Source: Amblyornis subalaris (lineage: Eukaryota; Chordata; Aves; Passeriformes; Ptilonorhynchidae). From it: 64,000 nt of DNA. Shown in pieces: positions 54,016 through 64,000 of the stretch; positions within the stretch are counted from its first letter, which is position 1; each line of letters begins with the position of its first letter. The stretch spans positions 9,986,435 to 10,050,434 of the forward strand of contig JACAXG010000007.1 of the NCBI GenBank assembly GCA_018881555.1, in the 5' to 3' direction. The notes beneath the pieces were generated by a model, which ran no database searches, had not been told where the DNA came from, and was given only the letters and a program-made list of their open reading frames with translations. The position numbers were made by a program, and so were the translations under genes.

Positions 54016-55917
54016 TCACAGGCTCACGACAACCAGTCACAGTGGTTATTTACCACTCATCCACACAGCCCATTTTTACTTTTGAAGGCCTGCGAAGCTG
54101 TAAATAGACTCCTGGATCCACATCCTTTCCATAGGCTCTGTTATCCCGGTGAAAATACATGCTGTGCACTCACTCCTTTAATATTCAGCCCATCCTTCTC
54201 ACACAGACATTTCCTTGCTCTTCCATCCACACAAGCATCCTTGAGCCTGTGGTTCTCATAGGCTTCAATTCCACTCAACAACAGCCTTGGAATTTAGAGA
54301 TTTTTTTTTTAATTAAGCTGTTATAACAACACCCTATGATACAGCCTGTCTCTTTTTACGTCTGGTATATTCAAAAGTATCTACTTTTACTGCACCTTTA
54401 ACTTAAAAAAACCCAAACAACCAAATCCTGATTAGAAAAAAAAAAATCAATACAAAAACCTTCATCTAAATAAGGTCCAATTTTTTTATCATGCACATGC
54501 AAAAGAAAAAAAAAAATAAGTCTCACTATGGAAGGAATATGTTACGTGCATTTCCAGCTACCAAACAGGGGTTTTGAGTTAAAAACAAGTAATAAAGTAT
54601 CTTTAAAAGTTAGACTGTATGTTTTTCTCTCTTGCTGTCATTCTCTTCTTTCCTTAAATTACTGCTTACATTCTAAAACTGTTTATGGAAGACATGCTTG
54701 TTGGCAGATTAAAAAAAAAGACACTCCAGAAACACATCTGGTCCATGTGAAAGCTGAACAGATAGGTACGTTTGATAGCACTAGGAGTGGTAGCAAATTC
54801 TGTTGTAACTGCACTACCAAAAGATTCTATGACTAGATTTACTCTTTCCTCATCAGTATTGCTTGCACAAGACACAAATTATTTGTTTTCCTATTCGTAC
54901 CTCTCTCCTTGTTGATTTTAACTCTTGCAGAAAGGTCTTTAGAACCTATTTCTTGTCATCCAAAGACAGACTTGCACAGGCGAGGTTCTGTCAGAGTCCT
55001 GATGCTGAATGTGAACACAGAAAGCAGTCCTGCTCTGGAAGGGGTAGGAAATGTCATCATTTCACTAATCTGAGCCCAAACAAATGGCTTGGGAGTCACA
55101 ACACCTCGGAATATATATATTCAATGACAGCTTTCTCACATGAGGTTCAACCCTCAGTCTGTGTATTCTGACCCAGTTTCACTGCACAGTTTCATAAAAT
55201 ACCTTCTCTTCCCTGAAAAGGTTTCAGGAACTGAGCACAGTTACTGCCCCAGCTAGTTCCACATGCAAAGACTTTCATATTCCCTTCTCCAAAACTCACA
55301 CCTTAATAAGATGGCTAGACACAGATTACCTGCAACCAACCTTACAGTTTCCATGTCCTACATTTACTACCTACAAAACCAAACCGGTTCCCAAATGTTT
55401 CCCCAGTAAACAGGAGGGGTACAGAACAGCTCCTGGCGGTTCCCTATGAAGTCACTGCCTTTGTTGTTTTAAACATGCAATTTAAAGAGAATGACACAAT
55501 CTAGAATATGAGAGAGATTATCCTGCGGTCTGCGGAGGTGTCGATTGCTGGGAGATAAAAAGCCAATGAAACCTACGCTATTTCTCATCGCCGGCCAACA
55601 GATTTATCCTTCATTTCTGCTCCTCCAAAAACGTTAACAAGGAAAAAGTTTCCTCTCTGCTAACAAGTCCGAGGGGTGCGGGGGTTGCTTTGTTTGGTCG
55701 GTGCAAGCGAAACCAAGCCTTTCTCTGCAGGCAGAGCGTGTCCCGCTGCTGCCGAGCGCCCAGCCCGACCCTACGGGACCGGCCTGGGAGTCCCAGCGGG
55801 AGCGCCAACACCGCCCGCCGCTCCCTGCGGCCTTTCTTCACCTCTCCCACACTCCGCCGCCGGCCCCCCCGCCATCCGGCGACAAGCGAAGCCAGGCGAT
55901 CACACGCCCACCGGCGG

Positions 55918-55958
55918 CCATCCCTCCGGGAGAGCCCCCATCCCTCCGGGAGAGCCCC
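55918..55958. repeat. 20-bp tandem duplication inside the CpG island
   Basis: The unit ccatccctccgggagagccc occurs twice back to back (55918-55937 and 55938-55957). It lies in or just downstream of the presumed first exon, so it could lengthen the 5' untranslated region or duplicate a protein-binding site. Confidence 0.92.
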
Positions 55959-56009
55959 GCTCGGCGGAGGCCGCCGGCGGGCTCGCTCCCCCGCTCCCGA
56001 GAGCCGCGC

Positions 56010-56016
56010 ACCTACC
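56010..56016 (-). other. PTPN13: Candidate 5' splice site of non-coding exon 1
   Basis: On the minus strand gcg|gtaggt gives a donor that would end exon 1 at 56016. Two competitors are GAGAG|gtgaag (exon end 55842) and cg|gtgcgt (exon end 56319). The choice cannot be settled from sequence alone. Only the existence of an upstream first exon is well supported. Confidence 0.3.
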
Positions 56017-56475
56017 GCCGCTCTAGAGCCGCCGTCCGCGCTCGCAGGGCAGCGAGGGAGCCAAGGAGCGCGGAGCTTCGCCCTCCCCCGCCGCAGCGGC
56101 CGCGCAGGGCTGCGCTGGGAGCGCGGGCAGGGAGGCAGCGCGGAGCAGCATCTCCTCGCCGCCGGCCGCCAGCCCCGGCGCGGAGAGGGCGGGAGCGGCG
56201 GCGCTCCCCGCCCGCGGCTCCCTCCTTCCCTCCCGCATTCCCTCCCTCCCGCTGGGCACGGCCGGCCCGCCGCCAGCGGCCGCCCCCCCCGAGCGCCCCG
56301 GTACCCCCGGGTACGCACCGCGGCCGCCCGGCCCCGCCGGCCCGGCGCTCCCGCTGCCAGCTCCGCTCCACGTCGCTGCGCCGGTCGCTGCCCCTCGGGG
56401 CCGCCAGCAGCGCGGGGAGGCGGGCGCGCACCGCCCACCGCCCCCGACCGCCGCGCCTTCCTCCCCGCCCTCCCG

Positions 56476-56520
56476 CTCTCTCTCTCCTTTCCTCTCTCCC
56501 TCTCTCTCTCTCTCCCTCCC
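56476..56520. repeat. CT-rich (GA on sense strand) polypyrimidine tract
   Basis: About 45 bp is almost pure C and T, including runs of tctctctctc, at the upstream edge of the CpG island. Polypurine/polypyrimidine tracts are common in GC-rich promoters and can bind GAGA-type or zinc-finger factors. No function is shown here. Confidence 0.85.
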
Positions 56521-59500
56521 GCCCCCGGGGCGGCGAGGAAGATGCTGACACACGCCCGGCCCCGCCCGCTCCCTCCGCGCCCCGACCGGCCCCGGCCCCT
56601 TCCCGCCCTCAGGGTCCGGCCAGAGCTCCGCAGTGACTCGGGAATTGACTCTCTTGGGGGTGTGGGGGTGAAGTTCAGCCCTGGTGACGGCAGCCTGTTC
56701 TTGGCCCCAAAGGCGGTTTTTTAGTTCTGCTTGGGTTTTGTTGTTTCGTTGGGTTTTTTTCCCTCGGGGGTGTTCTTCTGGCTGCTCCCAGTCCTTGGCT
56801 CTTCAGCTGGCAGTCTTGGTTCTCAAACTTAAAAGCCTTAGTGGCAAAGCTTTCAAATATGGCCGATTGTTTGTAGCTGTCAGACAAATTGTGGGGAGAA
56901 AAAGGTCCGCTTTATGAGGTGAAAAGTTGTGGGATTTTTTTGGCGCTTTTTTTTTTTTAAATGAAGTGTTCTTTTTCCACTTCGAATGTGAGATCCACCG
57001 TGGGAACCCACTGTCCACTTGTGCAGTGGGGTTGGAGCTTCCCCGGTGGGTTCTTCTGGGGTTCCCGCAGTACCTCCCTCCCCTGTGGAGACAGACTGCG
57101 AAAGAAAATAGTCACGGGGCAGGGAAAGCACTTTAAGTTGCAAAGAATAGTGCCACCAGAGATGTGCCCCCGAGTTTGGGCTGTGTAAAAATGAGCTTCC
57201 AGAATGATAGTTTGGAAGAGAAATTTAAAAAAAAAAAAATTTAAAAAGTGGTGGAAACAGTTGCTTTAGAGTAAATAAAAATGTTTGACTGTAACTGTTC
57301 CATAACTAAATACCAATTGCTTTGTATTAACTAAAGTATTAAGGACTCAGGATGCAAGTGAGTCTGCCATAACTAATAATGTCAGGGACTTTGTGTAAGT
57401 CATAACAAAAATAAAGATGAGTAGTAGAACTAATTTACATTGTAAGAGGCTACAGTAATCTGAGAGGTTGTTAGTTATGTAATTTAAATATAATTTTCTT
57501 GTAACACAAGTTCTTTAAGTTGATAACTATCTACTGACATTTTAAGGTGAACTGAGTATATTGGCATCCACATTTCCGACAAGAGCACATTTTGGTCCCT
57601 ATATATTTATACATTCTATGGCAGCTCCTCTTTCTACAGGTTAGTGTCTTACTGAAAGAAGAGAGTTTTTATAGATGATCTGTAATTGATTTTATCCTAA
57701 AACTCCGCTTCCACACTTCAGATCAATAGAGGCCATAACCCAGGTTACTATTTTTTCTGTCTTCACTGTATTTGAAGATGGGGCAGAGAAAGGAATCTTT
57801 GTAGAAATATGATTTTTTTTGCAAAGATATATTATTAATTCAAAGAAACAGAATGAGTAAAGCAGGACTTAGGGATGTGTTAAAACTCAGCCTACATCAC
57901 CAGGCAATATTGTATAGTTGTACTAGAATACGCCTCTGAATGTAGAAGTCTCCTCCCCAGAGAGTCACCTCTTTTAAAAGACCATAAATTTGATTGAATT
58001 TACTTTCCTCAAAAGAAGATTTGGTTCCTTGTTCTTCATCCTACTAATGAGCATCTGTTTGGGACAGCCTTTTCCTTGGCCTTGTAAACGTATGTGAATG
58101 CCTTAACAATTATCTCATTAGACTATTTGATTATATTTTTAATTAAACAGCTTCAACAAGGAAACTTGGAGCTTAGGATCAATGAAAAATGTAATTATCA
58201 TCTTCAGCTACTGTGCATTTTACAGGGATGCAAATATATGGAAAACACTGTCATAACTTTAGAAGATTCATACNTCACTGGCTAAAAGAAAGACATAGCA
58301 CATTGTGCACGAAGACTGATGCCTTGGAATGCCTCCACTACGGAAAAATGAAATGGCTTTTGTCAGTGTGGTTCTTCTGGATTTGTTGTGAACACAACAC
58401 ATTTAGTGCAAAGACTGACATTCCAGTACTCAGTAGATTGCCGAGTGTGACTTTTTCTTTCGCTGTTCAGAGGAAGTTTCTGTGTTAACCAGAGCTGCAA
58501 ACTTAAAATTTTCCTCTGCGGAGATTGTCTGGCAAATAAATATACTCCAATTACTCCACCATCAAAATCTTGCATTGTTTGCTCATAGCTTATGCTTAAT
58601 GTAGTGCAGTATTGCTTAAGAGAGAGAAGAAATAAAAGAAGCCAAGTTGTATTATCTACTGTTCTCATTGAAACTTCCTTAATAAAGAGTTGTGCCTCTA
58701 TCAATGCCTAAACTGGGGGATTCAAGAACAGCTCCAAGTTCCTGGTTTGGGATGCATGTCTGACCACACCTTGATTGTATATTAGGACAAAACCTGTGCA
58801 TAAACTGGACAGAACCCTCTCTTACACTCATGAGTATGGGCAACTGAGGAATCAAAAATTGTGTGGCTTGCTGCAGTGTATGTGTCAGTTTAGAGGAAGA
58901 CTGATTATTCATATTTTGCAACTAATGAAAACCATTAAAAAGAAATGAAAAAAAGATCCCAACATCTGCATCTTACAGAAATTCACACACAAGTCCTTTT
59001 CCCACAAAGCACCTTCTGTTTGTCTGTATTAGGTGTTGTCCTTATATTATCTAAAACATCCTAGGGAAATTACATGAGTTGCTCAGAAAGAAGCAGCAAA
59101 GGGAAATAGCTACCACACAGATTAAATCTCTGGGAAATATTAAGACAGTACAGTGACTGTCTGGGATTTTCAGAAGCGACAATTAATTTTGGGCGTTTCC
59201 CAGTTTTGGTGCACGAAACTATCCTTATTTTCAAAAAGTGCAGAACAAGTGGTATCTGAAGTTTGGCAGCTTGATTCACAGATCCCTCTAGAACTATTGG
59301 CCATTTTATGTCCTTCAGCTAAATGACAATCAAGGGATAGGGAAAACACTGCCTGCAAACATTTGATGAGGCTCAATGCCAGTGGAGGAAGTATTTTTGG
59401 TCCCCATTTGCAATGAAATCCATTTGTAGGCTAATGCCAGTGAAGTCTGTAGTGCTCTTGTTGGCCCTGTATTGGTACAGTTGCAGAAAAGAGGCCTGAA

Positions 59501-61424
59501 ATATTTTGGGGAATATAAAAAAGAAAAAAAAAATAGGGAGTTTACTAGGAAAGTAGCTCTTACATCAAGACTTACAGCTCTTGAGGATAATCTTCAAGGA
59601 AATCTAATTTACGGGAGCTAATTAGCTCTAGATACTTAAAACCTGACTGGTTGAAATAGTAGTAGTAAATATACAGTAGAGAACAATCTTGCCCAGACAG
59701 AAACTACTTGTTCAAACTGGTCCTTTCTGCATTTAACTTTGGAGTCTATCTTAATGAAGGTTTTGTTTGGGAATATTACAGTGAAGAGTTAAATCAGAGC
59801 AGCGGAAGAGAGACATTAAAATGTATAGGGAGGGTAGGAGAAAAGGACTTGTTTTCATTTGAGATTTGAAATGAGATGAAGGGTCACCGAGGCTGAGAAA
59901 TACACAAAGGCTGTCCCAGACTGCAGCCTGTTTTGAAGAAAAGGCTCTTACATCAACAGTAGCTAGATTGTGTGGAGGGAGAGACCGAAGTCTAGACAAG
60001 TTGCCAAGGGGAGAGGGGGGCACAGAGAAGAGAGGGTTTTTTTTTTTCCAAAATTGTAGTGTTTCTATAATTTCTATAATTCTGTAATTGATGACTCTTG
60101 GCTGACCAAATTTTAGAGGCCAGGCAAGAGAGGATTTTGAATATTCCTTTGTTGTAGCTCTCCAGCATCTGAAAGCTTTGTGTTCATCTTCAATCAATTA
60201 ATTCCTCTTGCTGCAATGCAACTTAGCATCATCCTGTGTGCAAGTGCAAGTACAATTTTTGCTGAACACAGTAAGAGCTTCATAGTTCCCTTAAACAGAG
60301 AAGATGTTGACTTGTACAAGTCACAGCTTTCTATTTGGCCATGATCTTCAGTACTCACATGTTAGCAAGAAATTCTGCTTGTCAATGGGTGACTTCTATA
60401 ATTTGGGGGTCATCTTTTATTTTTGTTTTTGATTTAATGGACTGAAAGTTGCATAATGACAGTTCCAGTGGGTGGGTGTCTACAGGCAAACAATCCAACG
60501 CGTAGTTCCAGCATTTACAGTATGAGCAGTGTTTTATTACACTTCCTGAGCTGTTGAAATTCCTAAGGCTACTCACGTAAATTTTTTCTCCTTGATCAAA
60601 TCCCACTTTGCTAAGGTGATAGAAATGACTGGAAACTAAGTTTTTCATATTCATGTGTAAGGATTGCACTATTTTGCTATTTTTGACTACCAAATGCATG
60701 TGTATTCAGGTGGGTGATCTCAAACCTAACTTGAAGACATGGAACTGAATGTAATAATTGCAGTACTTTGCATTAAAAGGCAGCAAAACCAGTAAAAGTT
60801 AACAAACCAAGTTAACCCAACTTTTTTTTTCTGAACTTTTTTATCACTGCTTGCTGACATCTGTAAGATTTTTTTTCAGTTTCTATCATTTATAGCATTC
60901 ACTCAGAGACACTAGTTGTAGCGACAGTGTAAAAAACTCCCGGGTCCTGAAAATTGTGCTCAGTATTTTCTTTATGCTTTTTGTCTTCCCAGCATCATCT
61001 CTTCAGAGGCAATACCTGGGCTGTTGCATTTCCTATAGTAGCCAAGCATGCATAAACAAATGGCTGATATTACAGGTGATGAAGTATCTTGGTAAAAGTT
61101 AAAATATCTATGGATGAAGAGATAATAACAGGAGACACTGATGCAACATGTCTGTTGAATCATTAAATGCTTTGGAAAACCAGCAAAAATGGTTGAAGGT
61201 AGACTCCAGGGGAACATAGTGAGAGAACCATAGAATTAAAGAAGCAGAATCCCTGTATAAACTGCTAAAAGAACTATCAGAAAGTCAGACGAAAACAAAA
61301 ATAAGAAAATAAATCTAATGCCTTAGAAATATTGTACTCCCTTTAATGTTGGTTGAATTTTTTTCCATACTCATAAAAACCTCTTCTGCCTGTAAATCAC
61401 TTAAGGGTATCATTCTCTACAAGA

Positions 61425-61520
61425 GTTCCACCAGAGTTAATCCAGCGTAATTACATTGAAATCTGTGGAATTACTCCAGTTTTACCTTGATGTTACAGTG
61501 ACCGTGATCTGACCAGGTGA
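61425..61520. repeat. Ancient amniote interspersed repeat relic with palindromic core
   Basis: The segment reads gagttaatccagcgtaatta, cattgaaatctgtggaatta and ctccagttttacc. It resembles a repeat family common in turtles, crocodilians and birds, with a core like gtaactccattga...tcaatggagttac followed by ccagatttacac. The core gtaattac...gtggaattac is a degenerate inverted repeat. I cannot name the family with certainty. Confidence 0.5.
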
Positions 61521-62195
61521 CAATTTTTCTGNCCCTTACTTACTCTATAAACCTTTCTAATCTACATTTCTACTCACATTTGCCATAAAAAGCTGTGAAT
61601 TGATTTGATCGAAAAGCTGTCTTGTTCCTAACAATTGCCTGTCTGTTCTTCTGTAAGAATAAGGATCAATTTAATATACTTTTTAAAGTTATTGTACAAA
61701 ATGTGCTTTTAAAAGCTGTATGCTGCGATATCTGAAGATAAGTTTGTTTTGACTAGGTAAAAAACTATTTTGTTAAACTAAAGGGACTGAGTTCTACCCC
61801 AGAAGTTTTTCACATCGTTACACTNACCAAACTGGACTGCTTTTAATTTTATTGGAATGTCTAACTGCACAAGCTTTTGCATTTGTGTAGGCATTCTTTC
61901 AGGATTTTACCTTGCTTTCTTAATTGCTTGCTATCACCAAGATTACATGGTAATGTTACATTTTCTGCAATTCATTACCAATTATTTTTGCTGTCATGGA
62001 TTTTAAATCAAGTGCCTTTAAAAAAGAGATACTTACTTTCGGAGAAGAGAACTTTTCACACAGAGTGAATGGCATCCCTTCCTTCTGGTAAATTTTATCT
62101 TCAGAAATACATAGGCCAGCCACTCTAGCTGACTTCTATGAGAACTGCACATGAACATCTTGTAAAAGTTTCACACTTACTTCTGTGATTAAAAG

Positions 62196-62217
62196 AATTA
62201 TATTGATTAATATAATT
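62196..62217. repeat. AT-rich perfect inverted repeat
   Basis: The arms aattatatt and aatataatt are exact reverse complements with a gatt loop. A 9-bp AT stem-loop is likely to arise by chance in AT-rich DNA. Confidence 0.8.
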
Positions 62218-62769
62218 ATATAATAATTGTTGGACACTTCTTTCCAACTTCCATTTAGCTGTGTCACACTACTTCTCTTAATAATGTTTTACTGCTTGGT
62301 TGACTGGAAATTATTTTTGAAGTGTGAAGCAGATGAAGCAGTGTGATGGACAGTCTTCTTCATGTTGCTTTTGTACTATGTATTTCCACAACTTGAAATA
62401 TAAACAGATTTTCTAACAGTCATTAGCCCCAAAGAGAAATTTCTTTGGTATCCCCTGGCCATAAATTACTTTTAGAACAAGCAGAGACAGGAAACAGTTT
62501 GCAATAGAAACACGCCCTTGGAAAAGTTCCTCACTTCTTAGAGACGGGTCATCATTTAATCCCTGTGAAGGAAACGCTTGACAATTGGGCTGAAGTGTTA
62601 ATGAATTGCTTAATTTTCAATTCTGGCTTTATAATCCTAATTACATATTTGTTTGTATGCCTGATAATATTTTGGCATCTCCTCTTGAGAGATGCCAGAC
62701 TCCTGCCTCTTGAAGCTCTCCAAGCAGGTTGCTATACAGGATTTGCTAAATCTCACAACACATGGAAGG

Positions 62770-62905
62770 ATAATATTATCCACATTTCAAAGAAGGAAAA
62801 GCTGAGACATGACTTGATATATTCAGGGTTGTGCAGGAAATGGTGCGAAGTACTAACTTGGTGCAAAGTTTTGACTCCCAGTCCCACACTCGTCCTACAG
62901 AAGAG
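62770..62905 (-). mobile_element. MIR-like SINE relic (antisense on + strand)
   Basis: On the + strand the sequence follows the reverse complement of MIR. It begins gataatattatccacatttc (compare ataatattatccccatttta), continues with aggaaaagctgagacatgac (compare gaggaaactgaggcacagag), then agggttgtgcaggaaatggt, and ends ttttgactcccagtcccaca, as in the 5' part of MIR (gactcccagtcc). The order and spacing agree over about 135 bp, so this is a better match than the intron 4 copy. It is ancient and inactive. Confidence 0.62.
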
Positions 62906-64000
62906 CTGGTAGTCCAGAAGAAATCAGACTCCTGCTTTAGTGTCTGGAAGGTTTTCCTCTGGCTACGCATAGCAATAGTTATTCATCTATTTTCACTTCA
63001 CTACTTTTCATAGTGAGTCCTGTATTTTTTTTTTAATTTAAAACATGCCCTTTTCTCCCTGCAACTGTGGAGATTGTTCAGTAAAAGACTCTTATTTAAA
63101 TTTCAAAGGGCTTCTTTGTAAAATACTTCCTTATGGTGGAACCACCAGTTTGTGCTTTTAAATAAAACCTTTACTCAGCATGTTTAAAAATTACAGGGCA
63201 TTGCACACAAGGAGCATTTCAGGTTACATTTGCAAGCAAATTTAGTGTGTACAAATGCAGTCAGAGCATAAGAATGTTGTGATATTTTGAGTAATTTCTG
63301 TTGTTCTGAGATTGCCACTCTTTGACTTGACACTACCTAGTGTACACAAGCCACCTAAAAATCAAAGAAACTGTATCTCACTCTTTTTGTTTGGCAGCTT
63401 GGATTTTTAAGAACCCAAGCACAAAATTTACCATGTATTCTTACTTATCACATAACGAATTTCAGTCCAACTACTTTGCACTCATGGAATGCATCTTATG
63501 GTGTCAATTGCAATCAGTCATCACCATAACCACACAACTATGGCTGAATCCATGAACAGGAGAAATAGCAGCGCAGAGTGAACTGAAGCGACAGCATGTG
63601 GTGGTACCTTTCTCTTCATAGCATCCTTAAATTTGCAAGCACTTTAAAAGAGCCTCTTTTCACAGTTAGCCACGGCAGTCCATGGCACAGTGTCATCAGT
63701 GAACAGCGACAGAAGTGTGGAGGAAGAGGAAAGTCTACTGATTCGAGTGCTTGCTCTGTGTCTGGGCAGGGCAATCTGTGACATGGCATTTGGGTGGTGA
63801 GAAAGCAGAGCCACCAGTGAGACGTTATCTGTCTTTTATTACCACTGGTGTAAAGAATAATCTCACTCTAAAATGAAAGAAGCTTTTAAAAGTGTTTAAT
63901 TCCCATTTCAGCGTAAACATGCAATTTGTTTCTGTTTCTTGTGCTAGGATTTGATTGCATTGTTCACATCTCAGTGTAATTTATCCCACTGCACGGAAAG

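Larger units (their letters stand above)
30586..56015 (-). other. PTPN13: PTPN13 intron 1
   Basis: This intron of about 25.4 kb separates the presumed non-coding first exon in the CpG island from the start-codon exon. I found no exon and no CR1 or other recognisable transposon over this distance, which is notably repeat-poor. It holds an (AT)8 repeat, a mixed TG/CA-rich stretch at about 41168-41247, a perfect 11-bp stem-loop at 48758-48784, a 16-bp palindrome at 44933-44948 and a 19-bp tandem duplication at 53978-54015. Transcription-factor sites or enhancers may exist but cannot be supported by eye. The upper boundary depends on which first-exon donor is used. Confidence 0.7.
1..56016 (-). 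other. PTPN13: PTPN13 gene, 5' portion (gene span, right edge approximate)
   Basis: This is the overview of the gene whose exons are listed separately. PTPN13 is a cytosolic, membrane-cortex-associated tyrosine phosphatase scaffold of about 2,480 residues in mammals, ordered KIND, FERM, five PDZ domains and a C-terminal PTP domain. Six coding exons here give 398 codons plus one nt, and the gene continues past position 1. Identification rests on near-continuous similarity to the mammalian protein as I remember it, for example MHVSLAEALEVRGGPL at the start, AHIRNSNCAPSFSYVK in the middle and DRIRERQKKL near the end. Exon phases all join without a stop. The right edge is the inferred first-exon donor. 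The true transcription start lies further right, inside the CpG island, and cannot be placed from sequence alone. Confidence 0.95.
55666..56640 (-). promoter_or_regulatory. PTPN13: CpG island promoter of PTPN13
   Basis: About 1 kb of extremely GC-rich DNA dense in CpG is sharply bounded by AT-rich sequence on both sides. It is the only such region in the window. It lies at the expected 5' end of PTPN13, about 25 kb upstream of the start-codon exon. I see no TATA box in the island, and island promoters of this type usually have dispersed start sites. It must supply a non-coding first exon, because exon 2 carries only five untranslated nt. Long open frames on both strands here reflect GC composition and are not genes. 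Divergent transcription toward the right is possible but not shown. Confidence 0.88.
56641..64000. other. Intergenic flank upstream of PTPN13
   Basis: These 7.4 kb contain no coding exon that I can support. The first 500 bp (to about 57150) is still moderately GC-rich with long T runs. The remainder is AT-rich, with T appearing to exceed A on the + strand, and contains two ancient repeat relics (about 61425-61520 and 62770-62905). Synteny known from mammals places MAPK10 head-to-head on this side at a large distance. Confidence 0.7.

Noticed and set aside
56311..56320. gtgcgt as exon 1 donor (minus strand, exon end 56319)
   Set aside because: It is possible but has a poor upstream exon context (cg rather than ag). 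It is retained only as a competitor to the gtaggt and gtgaag sites.
55690..56724. Long open frames across the CpG island on both strands (344 and 311 aa on +, 275 and 179 aa on -)
   Set aside because: They are Pro/Arg/Ala/Gly-rich translations of GC-rich DNA in several overlapping frames. There is no recognisable domain, and stop codons are simply rare at this composition.

Overview
This is a vertebrate nuclear DNA window, most likely from a bird. Three CR1 LINE 3' ends of the avian/reptilian type are present, other interspersed repeats are sparse, and the introns are compact. The one recognisable protein-coding gene is the 5' part of PTPN13, which encodes the large non-receptor tyrosine phosphatase also called PTP-BL, PTP1E or FAP-1. 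The gene lies on the minus strand and is transcribed from about 56 kb down to position 1. Many isolated single n bases (roughly 120 by eye) are scattered through the window and are probably ambiguous or heterozygous consensus positions.

Reading in the direction of transcription, a GC- and CpG-rich promoter island with a probable non-coding first exon lies at about 55.67-56.64 kb. Intron 1 is about 25 kb. Six consecutive coding exons follow: 30466-30580 (start codon), 22392-22561, 18678-18743, 15837-16022, 12920-13013 and 1130-1693. All have canonical GT/AG borders and compatible phases. Spliced together they give 1195 coding nt, or 398 residues plus one nt, with no stop. This covers the N-terminal KIND domain (kinase non-catalytic C-lobe fold) and the divergent linker up to a charged helix. 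The FERM, five PDZ and phosphatase domains must be encoded beyond position 1.

The introns hold three CR1 fragments, all on the + strand and so antisense to PTPN13. They also hold one MIR-like SINE relic, a few short microsatellites and tandem duplications, and otherwise unrecognised single-copy DNA. From 56.64 kb to the end I find no gene. This intergenic flank carries a second MIR-like relic at about 62.8 kb and an ancient palindromic repeat relic at about 61.45 kb. In mammals MAPK10 lies head-to-head with PTPN13, so this flank probably leads toward MAPK10, but no MAPK10 exon is visible.

I found no convincing new biological system. The most useful leads are these: a strand-composition skew that appears to flip at the promoter island; the absence of three residues present in mammals at the exon 2/3 junction; a dense cluster of ambiguous bases in an A-rich part of intron 6; and ancient amniote repeat relics upstream of the gene.
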